37,343 nt of DNA from UBA7396 sp034676185 (GTDB lineage Bacteria > Patescibacteriota > Gracilibacteria > BD1-5 > UBA6164). The stretch covers positions 1-37,343 of the forward strand of contig JAUCCN010000014.1 in the NCBI GenBank assembly GCA_034676185.1. Direction: 5' to 3'. Shown here piece after piece: positions 28,271 through 36,616 of the stretch (position 1 is the first letter of the stretch; each line of letters starts with the position of its first letter). The translations under genes and the position numbers were made by a program. The notes under the pieces were generated by a model that did no database searches, was not told the DNA's origin, and saw only the letters and a program-made list of their open reading frames with translations.

Positions 28271-28324
28271 GTTAAGAATTAAAAGTTATCAATGACGTTT
28301 CATTTTCAACTTTTAATTCTTAAC
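28271..28324. repeat. Long palindrome between RNase HI gene and atpD
   Basis: A perfect 17-bp inverted repeat (GTTAAGAATTAAAAGTT and its complement) around a 20-base loop. It spans the RNase HI stop codon. No T-tract on the minus strand, so it may be an mRNA-processing or stability element. Confidence 0.8.
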
Positions 28325-28721
28325 ATTTTTTGTCCATAGCGACATTTGAAAGCCTATCTGCTTCTTTATTGAGTTCTCTTGGAATCCAAGTAAAAACTAC
28401 TTTTAGATTACTGGGTATCAAATTTTTGATATCCGTATTTAATACCTTGAGTTCTTCTTTTTTGATTTTCCATTCTCACTTCAATTGTTTTATTACTAAA
28501 TCACTATCAGCAAAAAGTTCAATTTCAGTAGCTCATAATTCTATACATCTTTTTATTCCAAGATAGGCAGCAGTATATTCTGCTTCATTATTTGTTTTTA
28601 TTCACAAATATTTATATCTTTTTTCAACTTCTTTATCGTTTTCATCAGTTATATACACTCAAATTCCAGCCTCTCCAGGATTTCATCTACTTCCTCAATC
28701 TGTATAGAGTTTTAGCTTCAT
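28320..28721 (-). CDS. RNase HI-like protein inside the ATP synthase operon
   Basis: 133 residues with RNase H-type catalytic motifs in order: LYTDGGSRGNPGEAGIGV (Asp7 of the DG), TNNEAEYTAAYLGI (Glu near 47), FADSDLVIKQLKGEWKI (Asp near 72), and WIPRELNKEADRLSNVAM (last Asp in the KEAD near 121). All four acidic residues needed for metal-dependent RNA cleavage in RNA-DNA hybrids appear present. It lies between atpG and atpD, an unusual place for this gene. The first Gly in DGGSRGNPG is TGA. Confidence 0.9.
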
Positions 28722-28731
28722 AATTTTATAT

Positions 28732-28798
28732 GTAAAATAGTAAAATGAGACTGGTAAAATCAAGAAATTATGATTTTACCACTCCTACATTTTATTAC
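28732..28798. repeat. Hairpin between atpG and the RNase HI gene
   Basis: Long imperfect stem: GGTAAAATC / GATTTTACC perfect near the loop (loop 28762-28771) and an outer GTAATAAAATGTAG-type arm. It ends at the atpG stop codon. It shares the TTTACCACT..TACATTTTA core with the hairpin at 29737-29787. Confidence 0.7.
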
Positions 28799-29715
28799 TA
28801 ATCCTTCATACTTTCTACTCAAGAAACTATTTCTGAAACTTCTTTCGTAATAGCAGCCTGACGAGCTTTATTATAAGCAAGAGTTAGTTTTGAAGCATAT
28901 TTATTTGCACTATCTTTTGCATTCTTCATAGCAATCATACGCGATGAATGTTCTGAAGCTTTTGATTCAATCAAAATATCATAAAACATAGAGTCAATAA
29001 GCATTGGTAAAAGTTCATTTAAAACTTGAGCTTTACTTGGTTCAATAGTATAATCAGTTGTTTTATTACTTTCTTGTAAAAATTCTTTTTCTTCATGAAA
29101 ATCTTCTCCAAAAATTTGTTTAAAATAAACCTCAATTCCATCTTTTGTAAGAGGTAAAAAATCTCTTGCAACTGGAACTTGTTTAATTGTATTTACATAA
29201 TGATTATAAAATACTTTTATTTTTGAATATTCAGGAGTTAAAAATTTTTCTTGAATAAGTCTTGAAATAGATTTTGCAAATACAAAATCTACATTATCAG
29301 AAAATTCAGAAGAAAAATCTGCAATAAGAGTATTTCCTGTTCTTCAAACAAAACCTGCTCCTCTTTTTCAAACTGCAATGAAATCAATTTTTTCAGATGA
29401 ATTTTCTTTCATATACTGATTTACTTTTTTCATTACATTTATATTATAACCTCAACAAAGTCCTTTGTTAGAGGTAATAATGATAGCAAGAGTTTTTCCA
29501 GTATTTTCATTTTTTCTAAAAAATTTTGATTCTTCAAGAGAGTCACTCATATTTAAAAATACCTCAAGCATAGATTTCATATATGCTTTTTTTTCTAAAG
29601 CTAAATCTTGAGCTTTTTTCATCTTTACTGTTGAAATAAGTTCCATTGCTTTTGTAATTTTTCCAGTATTTTTAATTGATTTGATTCTTCTTTTAATCTC
29701 TTTTCAATTTGCCAT
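28798..29715 (-). CDS. atpG: ATP synthase F1 gamma subunit
   Basis: 305 residues, slightly longer than usual (about 290). The N-terminal coiled coil MANGKEIKRRIKSIKNTGKITKAMELISTVKMKKAQ and the C-terminal SSRMIAMKNAKDSANKYASKLTLAYNKARQAAITKEVSEIVSG are typical; they form the central shaft turning inside the alpha3beta3 ring. The central Rossmann-like region includes ITSNKGLCGGYN. Ends with TAG. The stop lies at the end of a hairpin; upstream there is another hairpin in the 75-base gap to atpA. Confidence 0.95.
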
Positions 29716-29736
29716 TTTATAAAATTTATAATTTAT

Positions 29737-29787
29737 AATGGTAAAATGGTAAAATTATAGATATTTACCACTTTACATTTTACCATT
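29737..29787. repeat. Hairpin between atpA and atpG
   Basis: Two-part stem: AATGGTAAAATG / CATTTTACCATT and inner GGTAAA / TTTACC. Related in sequence to the hairpin at 28732-28798, suggesting a repeated intergenic element. Confidence 0.7.
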
Positions 29788-29790
29788 TTC

Positions 29791-31296
29791 TTATTTATTT
29801 AATTCAACTACTTTATTAATAATTTCTACTAATTTTTTCTCTGTTTCTTCTTTTACTTCTCTATCTTTTGCTATAGCTTCTAATACTGTTTTTTCTTGAT
29901 CAAGAGCTAAATAAAGTTCTTTTTCAACTTTTCTTACTTTTGAAACATCAACTGCATCTAAATATCCTTTAGATCCAGCATAAATAGAAGCAACTTGTTT
30001 TTCAACTGAAATTGGTTCAAAAACTCATTGTTTTAAAAGTTCCATCATTCTTTTTCCTCTTTCAAGTTGTTTTCTTGTAGAAGCATCTAAATCAGAAGCA
30101 AATTGTGAAAATGCTGCGAGTTCTCTATATTGAGCAAGGTCTAATTTCAAAGTACCTGCTACTTTTTTCATAGCTTTAATTTGAGCAGCTCCTCAAACTC
30201 TCGAAACTGATAATCATACGTTAATAGCAGGTTTTTGACCAGCATTAAATAAGTCAGATTCAAGGAATATTTGACCATCAGTAATAGAAATTACGTTTGT
30301 TGGAACATAAGCAGAAACATCTCAAGCTTGTGTTTCAATAATTGGTAATGCAGTCATTGATCCAGCACCAAGTTCATCATTTAATTTTGAAGATCTCTCA
30401 AGAAGTCTTGAGTGAAGATAAAATACATCTCATGGATATGCTTCTCTTCCTGGTGGTCTTCTTAAAAGTAATGACATTTCTCTATAAGCATTTGCTTGTT
30501 TTGTAAGATCATCATACACAATTAATGCATGTTTTCCGTTAAACATGAAGTATTCAGCCATTGCACATCCTGCATATGGAGCTAAATATTGCATAGAAGC
30601 TGGCTCAGAAGCACCTGCAGAAACTACAATAGTATAATCCATTGCACCTCTTGATTTTAGTTCTTCAACTACTCTTGCAACTTTTCCTTCTTTTTGTCCA
30701 ATAGCAACGTATACACAAACCATGTTTTGACCTTTTTGGTTTACAATAGCATCGATAGCAACTTGTGTTTTACCAGTTTGCCTATCTCAGATAATAAGTT
30801 CTCTTTGTCCTCTCCCTACTGGAACAAGAGCGTCAAGAGCTTTAATACCTGTTTGCATTGGTTCATGAACTGATTTTCTATCCATTACTCAAGTCGCAAC
30901 TCTTTCAATTGGATAAAATTCTTTTGATTTTACCTCACCAAGTCCATCAATAGGATTTCCAAGTGAATCAACTACTCTTCCGATAAGTCCTTCTCCAACT
31001 GGAACTTCTAAAGTTCTTCCTGTTGATTTTGCAGTTTGACCTTCTTTAATTTTATTAAATCCAGTTAAAACTACTACTCAAACATAGTGTTCTTCTAAGT
31101 TCATCGCAATTCATACTCATCCTGCTTCAAATTCAACAAGTTCGTTATAAGCAACATTTCTGAGTCCTGAAACTTTTGCAACTCAATCTCACAAATAAAA
31201 TACTTCTCATACATTTTCCATTTCTGGAGTTGTGTCGAGTGTATCAATTTGTTTTTCAATATCACTTATAATTCCATTTAATAAGTCATTTGACAT
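29791..31296 (-). CDS. atpA: ATP synthase F1 alpha subunit
   Basis: 501 residues, normal. The noncatalytic nucleotide site GDRQTGKT (about 167-174) has a TGA Gly, followed by [69 protein letters not shown] and the arginine-finger region SVSRVGGAAQIKAMKKVAG. Alternating with beta it forms the F1 head. The N-terminal region MSNDLLNGIISDIEKQIDTL is shorter than average. 52 bases follow atpH. Confidence 0.98.
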
Positions 31297-31348
31297 AAAA
31301 ATATAATTAACAATTAATAATCATTTTTCGTGTATTTTTCACCACTTT

Positions 31349-31699
31349 TTACTTTAATAAATTTTCAAATCTATTATAAGCTATATCACACATAGTATCA
31401 TTATAAAAAACTCTCATTCATCATTGTAAATGTTGATTTTTTACAAACTCTACTTGTGATAATTCAACATCTCATCCAAATACTTTTTTATATACTTCTA
31501 GAGATTTTTCTCTTACGTAAGCAAGAGCATCATTTCCATAATCAAAATATTCTACTTTTAGAATATTTTTTCCATTATGAACTCTCTCATATTCTTTTAC
31601 TCATCTTTTTCATAAAGATTTTTTCAAAGAATTAAGAAGTTGTAAGTTTTTCAGTAAATCTTTTAATTCTCATTTATTTAGTTTTGTAATATCTGTCAT
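31349..31699 (-). CDS. atpH: ATP synthase delta subunit, short form
   Basis: 116 residues, about two thirds of the usual 170-180. The C-terminal block VEFVKNQHLQGGMRVFYNDTMCDIAYNRFENLLK matches the family end (F...l.GG.rv...d...D.S...rL..L). The N-terminal helical bundle that grips alpha is not recognisable: residues 1-60 are MTDITKLNKGELKDLLKNLQLLNSLKKS... Position between b and alpha supports the call. It may be a minimal delta with the stator role kept by the C-terminal part, or a diverged delta. Two glycines in the GG motif are TGA. Confidence 0.72.
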
Positions 31700-31710
31700 A
31701 GTTTTTTATA

Positions 31711-32202
31711 TTATTTAATAGAAGCTATTTCAGTTTCTACAAAATCTCTTGAAACTTTTTCAGAAGAAAAAAGTTTTGCATTAAATTTTAAAATCAAATC
31801 TATAGATTTTGCTTTTACATCATTTAACATAGTTTCTTTTTCTTTTGTAATTTCAGCTAAAGCTGAATTTTTCATACTACTTGCTTCTGCAGTAGCTTGA
31901 TCTTTAATAATTTGAGCTTCTTTTTTTGCTAAATCAGTCGCATCTTTTCTAATTTGTTCTGCATTTTTTCTTGCTTCTGCTAAAAGAGCGTCTTTTTCTG
32001 CTTGAGCTTCATTATTTAATTTCTCAATATTATTATAATCATTTTCTAATTTTTTTCTTTTTTCAGATTCTTTGTCTAAATATTGTAAATATGGTTGGAA
32101 GACAAAACGATTTAAAACCCATAATATCAAAAGTAATATTATAGTTTGAATTACGAGTGTCTCTAATGTAAAGAATTGAAAATCATGTAATCCTTCTGTC
32201 AT
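31711..32202 (-). CDS. atpF: ATP synthase Fo b subunit
   Basis: 163 residues. One transmembrane helix near the N-terminus (about 14-34, TLVIQTIILLLILWVLNRFV) then a long charged coiled coil (SEKRKKLENDYNNIEKLNNEAQAEKDALLAEARKNAEQ...) to the C-terminus: the peripheral stalk. No Gly codon of TGA type is needed, so it is one of the few genes readable under the standard code. 11 bases before atpH, 106 bases after atpE. Confidence 0.95.
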   Translation of the reverse strand: MTEGLHDFQFFTLETLVIQTIILLLILWVLNRFVFQPYLQYLDKESEKRKKLENDYNNIEKLNNEAQAEKDALLAEARKNAEQIRKDATDLAKKEAQIIKDQATAEASSMKNSALAEITKEKETMLNDVKAKSIDLILKFNAKLFSSEKVSRDFVETEIASIK

Positions 32203-32227
32203 AATTATTGTTCTGTTTGTTAATAAA

Positions 32228-32302
32228 ATAAAGGAATTATTCTTCCTTTATATTTCACAAAGAAAATGTTTTACATAGAAAACATTTTCTTCTTATGAAA
32301 TA
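32228..32302. repeat. Double hairpin between atpE and atpF
   Basis: Hairpin 1: ATAAAGGAA / TTCCTTTAT (32228-32251). Hairpin 2: AAGAAAATGTTTT / AAAACATTTTCTT with loop ACATAG (32260-32291) inside an outer TATTTCA / TGAAATA arm. This is the junction after the c subunit gene, which needs about 10 times more product than its neighbours. Confidence 0.75.
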
Positions 32303-32308
32303 CTAAAA

Positions 32309-32530
32309 TTATAGAGCAAAACCAATAATAAGAGCAATAACTAATGCATAAATTGCAACAGCTTCAGCTAATGCGATACATAAAATTGCTAATCATTGAA
32401 TTTTTCCAGCAGCTTCTGGATTTCTTCCTAATGCTTCTAAAGCAGCTTTACCAATTAAACCAATACCAAGTCCAGGTCCAATAGCACCTAATCAAATAGC
32501 TAAAGCCATTGCTAATTCTTTTAATTCCAT
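32309..32530 (-). CDS. atpE: ATP synthase Fo c subunit
   Basis: 73 residues: two transmembrane helices around the polar loop ALGRNPEAAGKIQ (33-45). The ion-binding carboxylate is Glu56 in CIALAEAVAIYALV. The Ser-Thr pair after the Glu that marks Na+-binding c-rings is Val-Ala here, and the Gln of the first helix is missing, so H+ coupling is more likely. Two TGA glycines. It forms the rotor ring in the membrane. Confidence 0.96.
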
Positions 32531-32568
32531 AATTTCTTATGTTAAGTTATAAAATATAAAAGATAATC

Positions 32569-32592
32569 TTGAATTTTTAAAGAAAAATTCAA
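32569..32592. repeat. Hairpin between atpB and atpE
   Basis: Stem TTGAATTTTT / AAAAATTCAA, loop AAAG, in the 79-base gap. Confidence 0.6.
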
Positions 32593-32609
32593 AACTACAC
32601 ATATATATT

Positions 32610-33413
32610 TTAATGATGCTCTCTACTTTGATTAAAGTATGATATCATCAGCATGTAAAATACAGCTGCTTGAATTCATGCAATCAAAAGTTCGAAAAAC
32701 CAAAACGGAACTGATAACAATCTCCCAACTTCAAAAAATGAACTACTCATAAGCACTCATAAATATGTAATTACTCCAAGTAATATTACTCAAGCAAATA
32801 TATTTCAGAATAGTCTCAGAGAGAGTGAAGCTACTGTTGCTGGAACTGAAAGTAAATGAAGCCATCCAACAATAACATTGATACATTTTTCAGCAAGTCC
32901 ATTTCAAACAAAATTGAATAAATATCCTTTTGTAAATCATCCTGCTCCTGAAGTTTTTATAGCAATTCCTAAAAAAGTAACTACTGTAATGAGAGCTAAA
33001 ACCAAAGTAGTATTCAAATCACTATTCATCGGTCTAATATATTCTAAAATATTTCCTGAAATTGACGAACCAAGCCAATCAATTACCAGTCAAAATATAT
33101 TTCCAAATAATATAATGATGAAAAAACCTGCAATTAAAGGAAGTGCTGATCTTGAGAATTTTTTATCTCAATGAAATGATTCAGTAAGATTTTTATCTAA
33201 TGATGATAACACATGTAAAACTCCTGTTTTTAATCTTGATTTTTCTTTTTTGAGTGCACTTTTTGCAAAAACTGCAAAAATAATTACGAAAATAAGAAAA
33301 ATAAATGTTGCTACATTTGTATTACTGATTGGTCCATAAACTGTTTCTCATTGAATTTTTGGAATATGAGGTCCAGCATGAGATTCAGTTTGAAGTTCAT
33401 TATTTTGAGCCAT
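32610..33413 (-). CDS. atpB: ATP synthase Fo a subunit
   Basis: 267 residues with five or six hydrophobic helices. The essential Arg lies in SLSLRLFGNIFAGVILL (about residue 200) and LLIAGIQAAVFYMLMISYF is the last conserved helix with its Gln. It provides the proton half-channels beside the c-ring. The N-terminal tail has a TGA Gly (PKIQGETVYG) and a first helix FIFLIFVIIFAVFAKSAL. It overlaps the upstream membrane-protein gene by 14 bases. Confidence 0.95.
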
Positions 33414-33627
33414 GTTGCTTTTCTTTAGAAATAGTATTAAATTCTTTTGTTACTCTTTTAATTTCAAAGACAAGAATTATAATAAGTGGTATTATAGAGA
33501 GAAATACAGCGCCTATTAAAAATTGTCATTTGTTTCAAAAAAGCGCGCCAAGTATAATTCAAAAAAGTAAAAAAGCAAATAAATTTGCTAAAATAAGTAG
33601 AAAAATACGAAAAAAACTTTTATACAT
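33400..33627 (-). CDS. Small AtpI-like membrane protein
   Basis: 75 residues with two hydrophobic helices (about 6-29 and 34-54), first gene of the ATP synthase operon, where AtpI or AtpQ/AtpZ-type small proteins normally sit; sequence similarity is too low to be sure. The start ATG at 33627 is preceded by the promoter, and the stop overlaps atpB by 14 bases, so coupling is tight. In other bacteria AtpI helps c-ring assembly. Confidence 0.6.
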
Positions 33628-33633
33628 AAAAAA

Positions 33634-33661
33634 TTGATTATTTTGTAAAAATACCTATATT
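33634..33661 (+). promoter_or_regulatory. Promoter of the cNMP-binding protein gene
   Basis: TTGATT (33634-33639), 16 bp, TATATT (33656-33661). Confidence 0.5.
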
Positions 33662-33672
33662 ACTGCTTAGAT

Positions 33673-33699
33673 ATTATATAATTTATTATTTTTATGCAA
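33673..33699 (-). promoter_or_regulatory. ATP synthase operon promoter
   Basis: On the minus strand: TTGCAT (33699-33694), about 15 bp, TATAAT (33678-33673). It overlaps the start of the divergent cNMP-binding protein gene. Confidence 0.5.
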
Positions 33700-34089
33700 G
33701 AAATATATTGACTAAAAATCTTTCAGTGACTTGAAAAAAATATCATTGACATAATGATAAATAATTCAGAAACTGAGTTATTTTCTCCTGGTGAAATTAT
33801 TATTATTCAATGAACACCTTCAAATGGAAAATGATATATTATAAAATCATGAGAAGTTTCAGTAGAAATTTGAGGAAAAGAGATAGCAAAACTCTGAGCT
33901 GGAGAGATTTTTTGAGAAATAGCACTATTAAGTGAAGAAGAAAGAACTGCAACTATAAAAGCAATCCTCCCAACAGAAACCATTATCCTTTCTCAAGATT
34001 ATTTACTTGATATGATTGATAATGGAAATGAAAGTATCAATAAAGATATTATGGAAAGATTAGAACAAAATTTACTTAATAACCAATAA
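33694..34089 (+). CDS. Cyclic nucleotide-binding domain protein
   Basis: 131 residues, a single cNMP-binding beta-barrel: SPGEIIIIQGTPSNGKGYIIKSGEVSVEIGGKEIAKLGAGEIFGEIALLSEEERTATIKA shows the barrel strands and the phosphate-binding cassette FGEIALLS...RTATIKA, with Arg near residue 84. There is no HTH, kinase or channel part, so it is a stand-alone sensor or a partner of another protein. It is directly before tyrS (2 bases apart) and divergent from the ATP synthase operon. An internal ATG at 33753 is an alternative start. Confidence 0.82.
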
Positions 34090-34091
34090 TC

Positions 34092-35297
34092 ATGGAAAAT
34101 AAAGACAAAATTATACAAAATTTACTTGAAAAATGAGTATCAAAAGTAATCGATAAAGAAAATTTAGCAAAAAAATTAAAATCAGGAAAAACTTTAAGAA
34201 TAAAATTTTGAATTGACCCAACTGGAACTCAAGTTCATATTTGACATGCAGTTCCTATATTAAAACTCAGAGAATTCCAAAAGCTGGGACATCAAGTTGT
34301 AATTGTTATCTGAGATGCAACCGCACAAGTTGGAGACACTTCAGATAAAACAGCTGAAAGACCAATGCTTACGAGAGAAGAAACGCTTGCAAATGCAAAA
34401 GATTATCTCGCACAATTTGGAAAAATACTTGATATTGATAAAGTAGAAGTCAGATTTAACAGTGAATGGATGGATAAAACGAGTTTTAATTCTGTTTGAG
34501 AATTAGCAAAAAACTTCTCTGTTGCTGAAATGCTTGATAGAGATAATTTTTCAAAAAGGTATAAAGAGTGAGTAAGAATTTCACTTCAAGAATTTTTATA
34601 TCCTGTTATGCAATGATATGATAGTGTAATGCTCAATGCTGATGTGGAACTTGGTGGAAATGATCAGTATTTTAACCTTTTAGCTGGAAGAAGACTTCAA
34701 GAAGCATTCTGACAAGAAAAACAAGATATTATAACTTTTTCTTTAATCGAAGGAACTGATGGAAGAAAAATGAGTAAAACATATAAAAACTTTGTTGGAC
34801 TCAATTTTTCAGCAAATGATATGTTTGTAAAAATTATGGAAATTTGAGATGATTTAATCATAAAATATTTTGAAAGTTGTACTCCTCTGTATTTTGATGA
34901 AATTGCAAACTACCAAAAAAGACTTGATTCTGGAGAAAATCCTAGAAATATAAAAATTGAACTGGCTCGTGAAATTGTAAAACTCTATCATAGTGAAGAT
35001 GCAACTGTAGAAGCTCATAATTATTTTGAAAAAGTATTAAAAGATGGAATTGTTCCAGATGAAAAAGATATTGAAAAAGCTGATATTGAAAGTGAAGAAT
35101 GAAAACTTCCTTTAGTAACTGTTTTAGTAAAATCTGGGCTTTGCAATAATTCATCTGAAGCGAGAAATGCACTTTCTGGAAATTCAGTAAAAGTAAATAA
35201 TGAAATTCAAACTGATCCAAAATTTACTATCACTCTTGATAAGAAAAATTATACGTTACTTCAAGTTGGAAAAAAGAAATTTAAAATGGTGAGATAA
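34092..35297 (+). CDS. tyrS: Tyrosyl-tRNA synthetase
   Basis: 401 residues. Class I signatures: HIGH-type HIGH at 49-52 (QVHIGHAVPILKL) and KMSKT near 225 (GTDGRKMSKTYKN), with the GIDPTGTQ and ADVELGGNDQYFNLLAGR regions for tyrosine and tRNA. A C-terminal S4 domain (about 335-400: LVTVLVKSGLCNNSSEARNALSG) binds the anticodon arm. It charges tRNA-Tyr in the cytoplasm. It follows the cNMP-binding gene by two bases (same unit) and ends in a strong terminator. Confidence 0.96.
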
Positions 35298-35329
35298 AAA
35301 ATAGGAACGAATGTTCCTATTTTTTATCT
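35292..35329. terminator. Terminator after tyrS
   Basis: A near-perfect palindrome of 17 bp per arm (AGATAAAAAATAGGAAC / complement) with loop GAAT; T-tract on both strands, serving tyrS and probably the convergent gene ending at 35350. Confidence 0.85.
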
Positions 35330-35349
35330 TATTTTAAATTTTATCCATA

Positions 35350-35784
35350 TTATTTTTTTAAATTCAAAACCCTTTCAACTATTTCACTATCTTTTTCATT
35401 ATAAAAATCCAAGTTTAATCATTCTTTAATGATTGAATATATCATAATATTTTGAGTAAACTCTAAAATTCAAAATCTTAAAGAATTAAATCTATTTGTT
35501 ATAAAATTAATTAATTCTTCTTCAGTTAATTCTTTGAATTTATGAGTATCATAACTATATTTTGCAAATAAATATTCTATAATTATTTGTAATATTTTAT
35601 AATTTTGATTTGGAATTAAATTTAATCTTAAAGTATTCATTTTAATTATATTCATATATAACAGGTACAATTCCTCTCAAGTTAATATATGCTTTTCTGA
35701 CATTTCTACTCAAACTTGTTCAAGTAAAAATTTTATATGTCTAGCAAAATTATAAGAAGGTTTTAAAAAATCAAATATTCACAT
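35350..35784 (-). CDS. Hypothetical helical protein, 144 residues
   Basis: Starts MGIFDFLKPSYNFARHIKFLLEQ and is rich in Ile, Leu, Asn and Lys with regular helices; no cysteine, no signal peptide and no known motif. Gly at the second position is TGA. It follows the signal-anchored gene by 25 bases, so the two form an operon. No function can be assigned. Confidence 0.65.
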
Positions 35785-35809
35785 AATATTTAGTTATTAA
35801 ATAATAAAA

Positions 35810-36256
35810 TTATCTTTCTGTTAAAAAAATATGTTCTAACAAAATATCTGTTATTTCTGGTTGTTGTAATATACGATTTTTAATTGCACTATCAGATATT
35901 TTACTTATTTGACTAGAAGTGTATTTATAATCAATTATAAATTCTATTGTTTCATCTAATACTGCTTTTTGAATATACTTATCTAAAATCAAAAGATTTT
36001 GTTCTTCTGTTCTTTTTTCTCATTTTAAATTTGCTTCAAAATTTAATTTTACTATTTCTGCTAAAGATTTTTTACTTGCCGTAGCTCAGGCATTTGTAAC
36101 TCTCTCTACCCATTCATCATGTATTTTATATCAATTTAATTTTGTTGATAATAAATCACTATAAATAGACTTATTATAGTTTGTTGTTTGTGCTTGATTG
36201 TTATAATAAATATTAATAATAAATATTAGTAAAAATATTACTAAAAAATATTTCAT
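35810..36256 (-). CDS. Hypothetical signal-anchored protein, 148 residues
   Basis: MKYFLVIFLLIFIINIYYNNQAQ is an uncleaved or cleavable N-terminal signal (hydrophobic 4-18), so the 125-residue remainder is probably outside the membrane or in the envelope. The rest is Lys/Glu/Ile/Asn-rich and helical, with a repeated ...EEQNLLILDKYIQKAVLDETIEFI section. It lies downstream of RNA copy 2 in the same direction, as the prepilin gene lies downstream of copy 1. No family was recognised. Confidence 0.68.
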
Positions 36257-36275
36257 ATTTTAAAGATTAACAAAA

Positions 36276-36299
36276 TAAAAAGTGACTATTACAATCACT
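36276..36299 (-). terminator. Possible terminator upstream of the signal-anchored gene
   Basis: On the minus strand AGTGA / TCACT with a 9-base loop, followed by TTTTTATTTTG. It lies between the structured RNA copy 2 and the gene that begins at 36256, so the RNA may be its own transcription unit. Confidence 0.4.
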
Positions 36300-36355
36300 C
36301 AATTTTTTTGCTATAAAGTAATACTAATTTAGTTAAAAAATAAATTTTAGCAATC

Positions 36356-36490
36356 AAAAAGGAGTAATTATCCTAAAGTCGCCAAACTAATTATATACTT
36401 TGTTCCAAAAACGGAAATAGAGTAAATAATGGATAATTACTCCACCTTTACCGTATTTGGAACGGTTACAAAAAATATAATTAATTTGGC
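36356..36490 (-). ncRNA. Structured RNA with pseudoknot topology, copy 2
   Basis: On the minus strand: A (36490-36451, GCCAAATTAATTATAT...) pairs with A' (36414-36381, ending TAGTTTGGC), B (36443-36431, GGAGTAATTATCC) pairs with B' (36373-36361, GGATAATTACTCC), and five T (36360-36356) follow. The A arms share almost no sequence with copy 1 outside the outer GCCAAA/TTTGGC, yet still pair, including a G-U at the same place; B, B' and the GACTTTA joint are the same as in copy 1. Same order as copy 1. A matching promoter lies upstream. Function unknown. Confidence 0.7.
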
Positions 36491-36497
36491 ACTCACC

Positions 36498-36525
36498 ATT
36501 TTATATACTTTCTCAAAAATTCAAA
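36498..36525 (-). promoter_or_regulatory. Promoter of structured RNA copy 2
   Basis: On the minus strand TTTGAA (36525-36520), 16 bp, TAAAAT (36503-36498); the spacer GAAAGTA core is shared with copy 1's promoter. Confidence 0.7.
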
Positions 36526-36553
36526 AAGTTTTTTAATTCCCCCAAAAAAAACT

Positions 36554-36581
36554 TTTGACTTTTAAAATTAGCACATATAAT
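36554..36581 (+). promoter_or_regulatory. clpB promoter
   Basis: TTTGAC/TTGACT (36554-36560) and TATAAT (36576-36581), 15-16 bp apart; the -10 lies inside the CIRCE operator. Confidence 0.75.
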
Positions 36582-36594
36582 ATTTATGTGCTAA
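36568..36594. promoter_or_regulatory. CIRCE operator (HrcA site) upstream of clpB
   Basis: TTAGCACAT - 9 bases - ATGTGCTAA, a perfect palindrome of the CIRCE type that overlaps the -10 box, so bound HrcA would directly block RNA polymerase. The same operator class lies upstream of dnaK. Confidence 0.92.
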
Positions 36595-36616
36595 TTTATA
36601 TTTTAACTTTATAAAT

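Noticed and set aside
32309..32530. Sodium-binding c-ring signature
   Set aside because: The Ser/Thr pair after the ion-binding Glu56 and the Gln of the first helix are missing, so H+ coupling is preferred.
84..36490. The repeated RNA copies as insertion-sequence ends or integron attC sites
   Set aside because: No transposase or integrase gene lies between or beside them, there are no target-site duplications, and the A-B-A'-B' order is not the nested order of attC.
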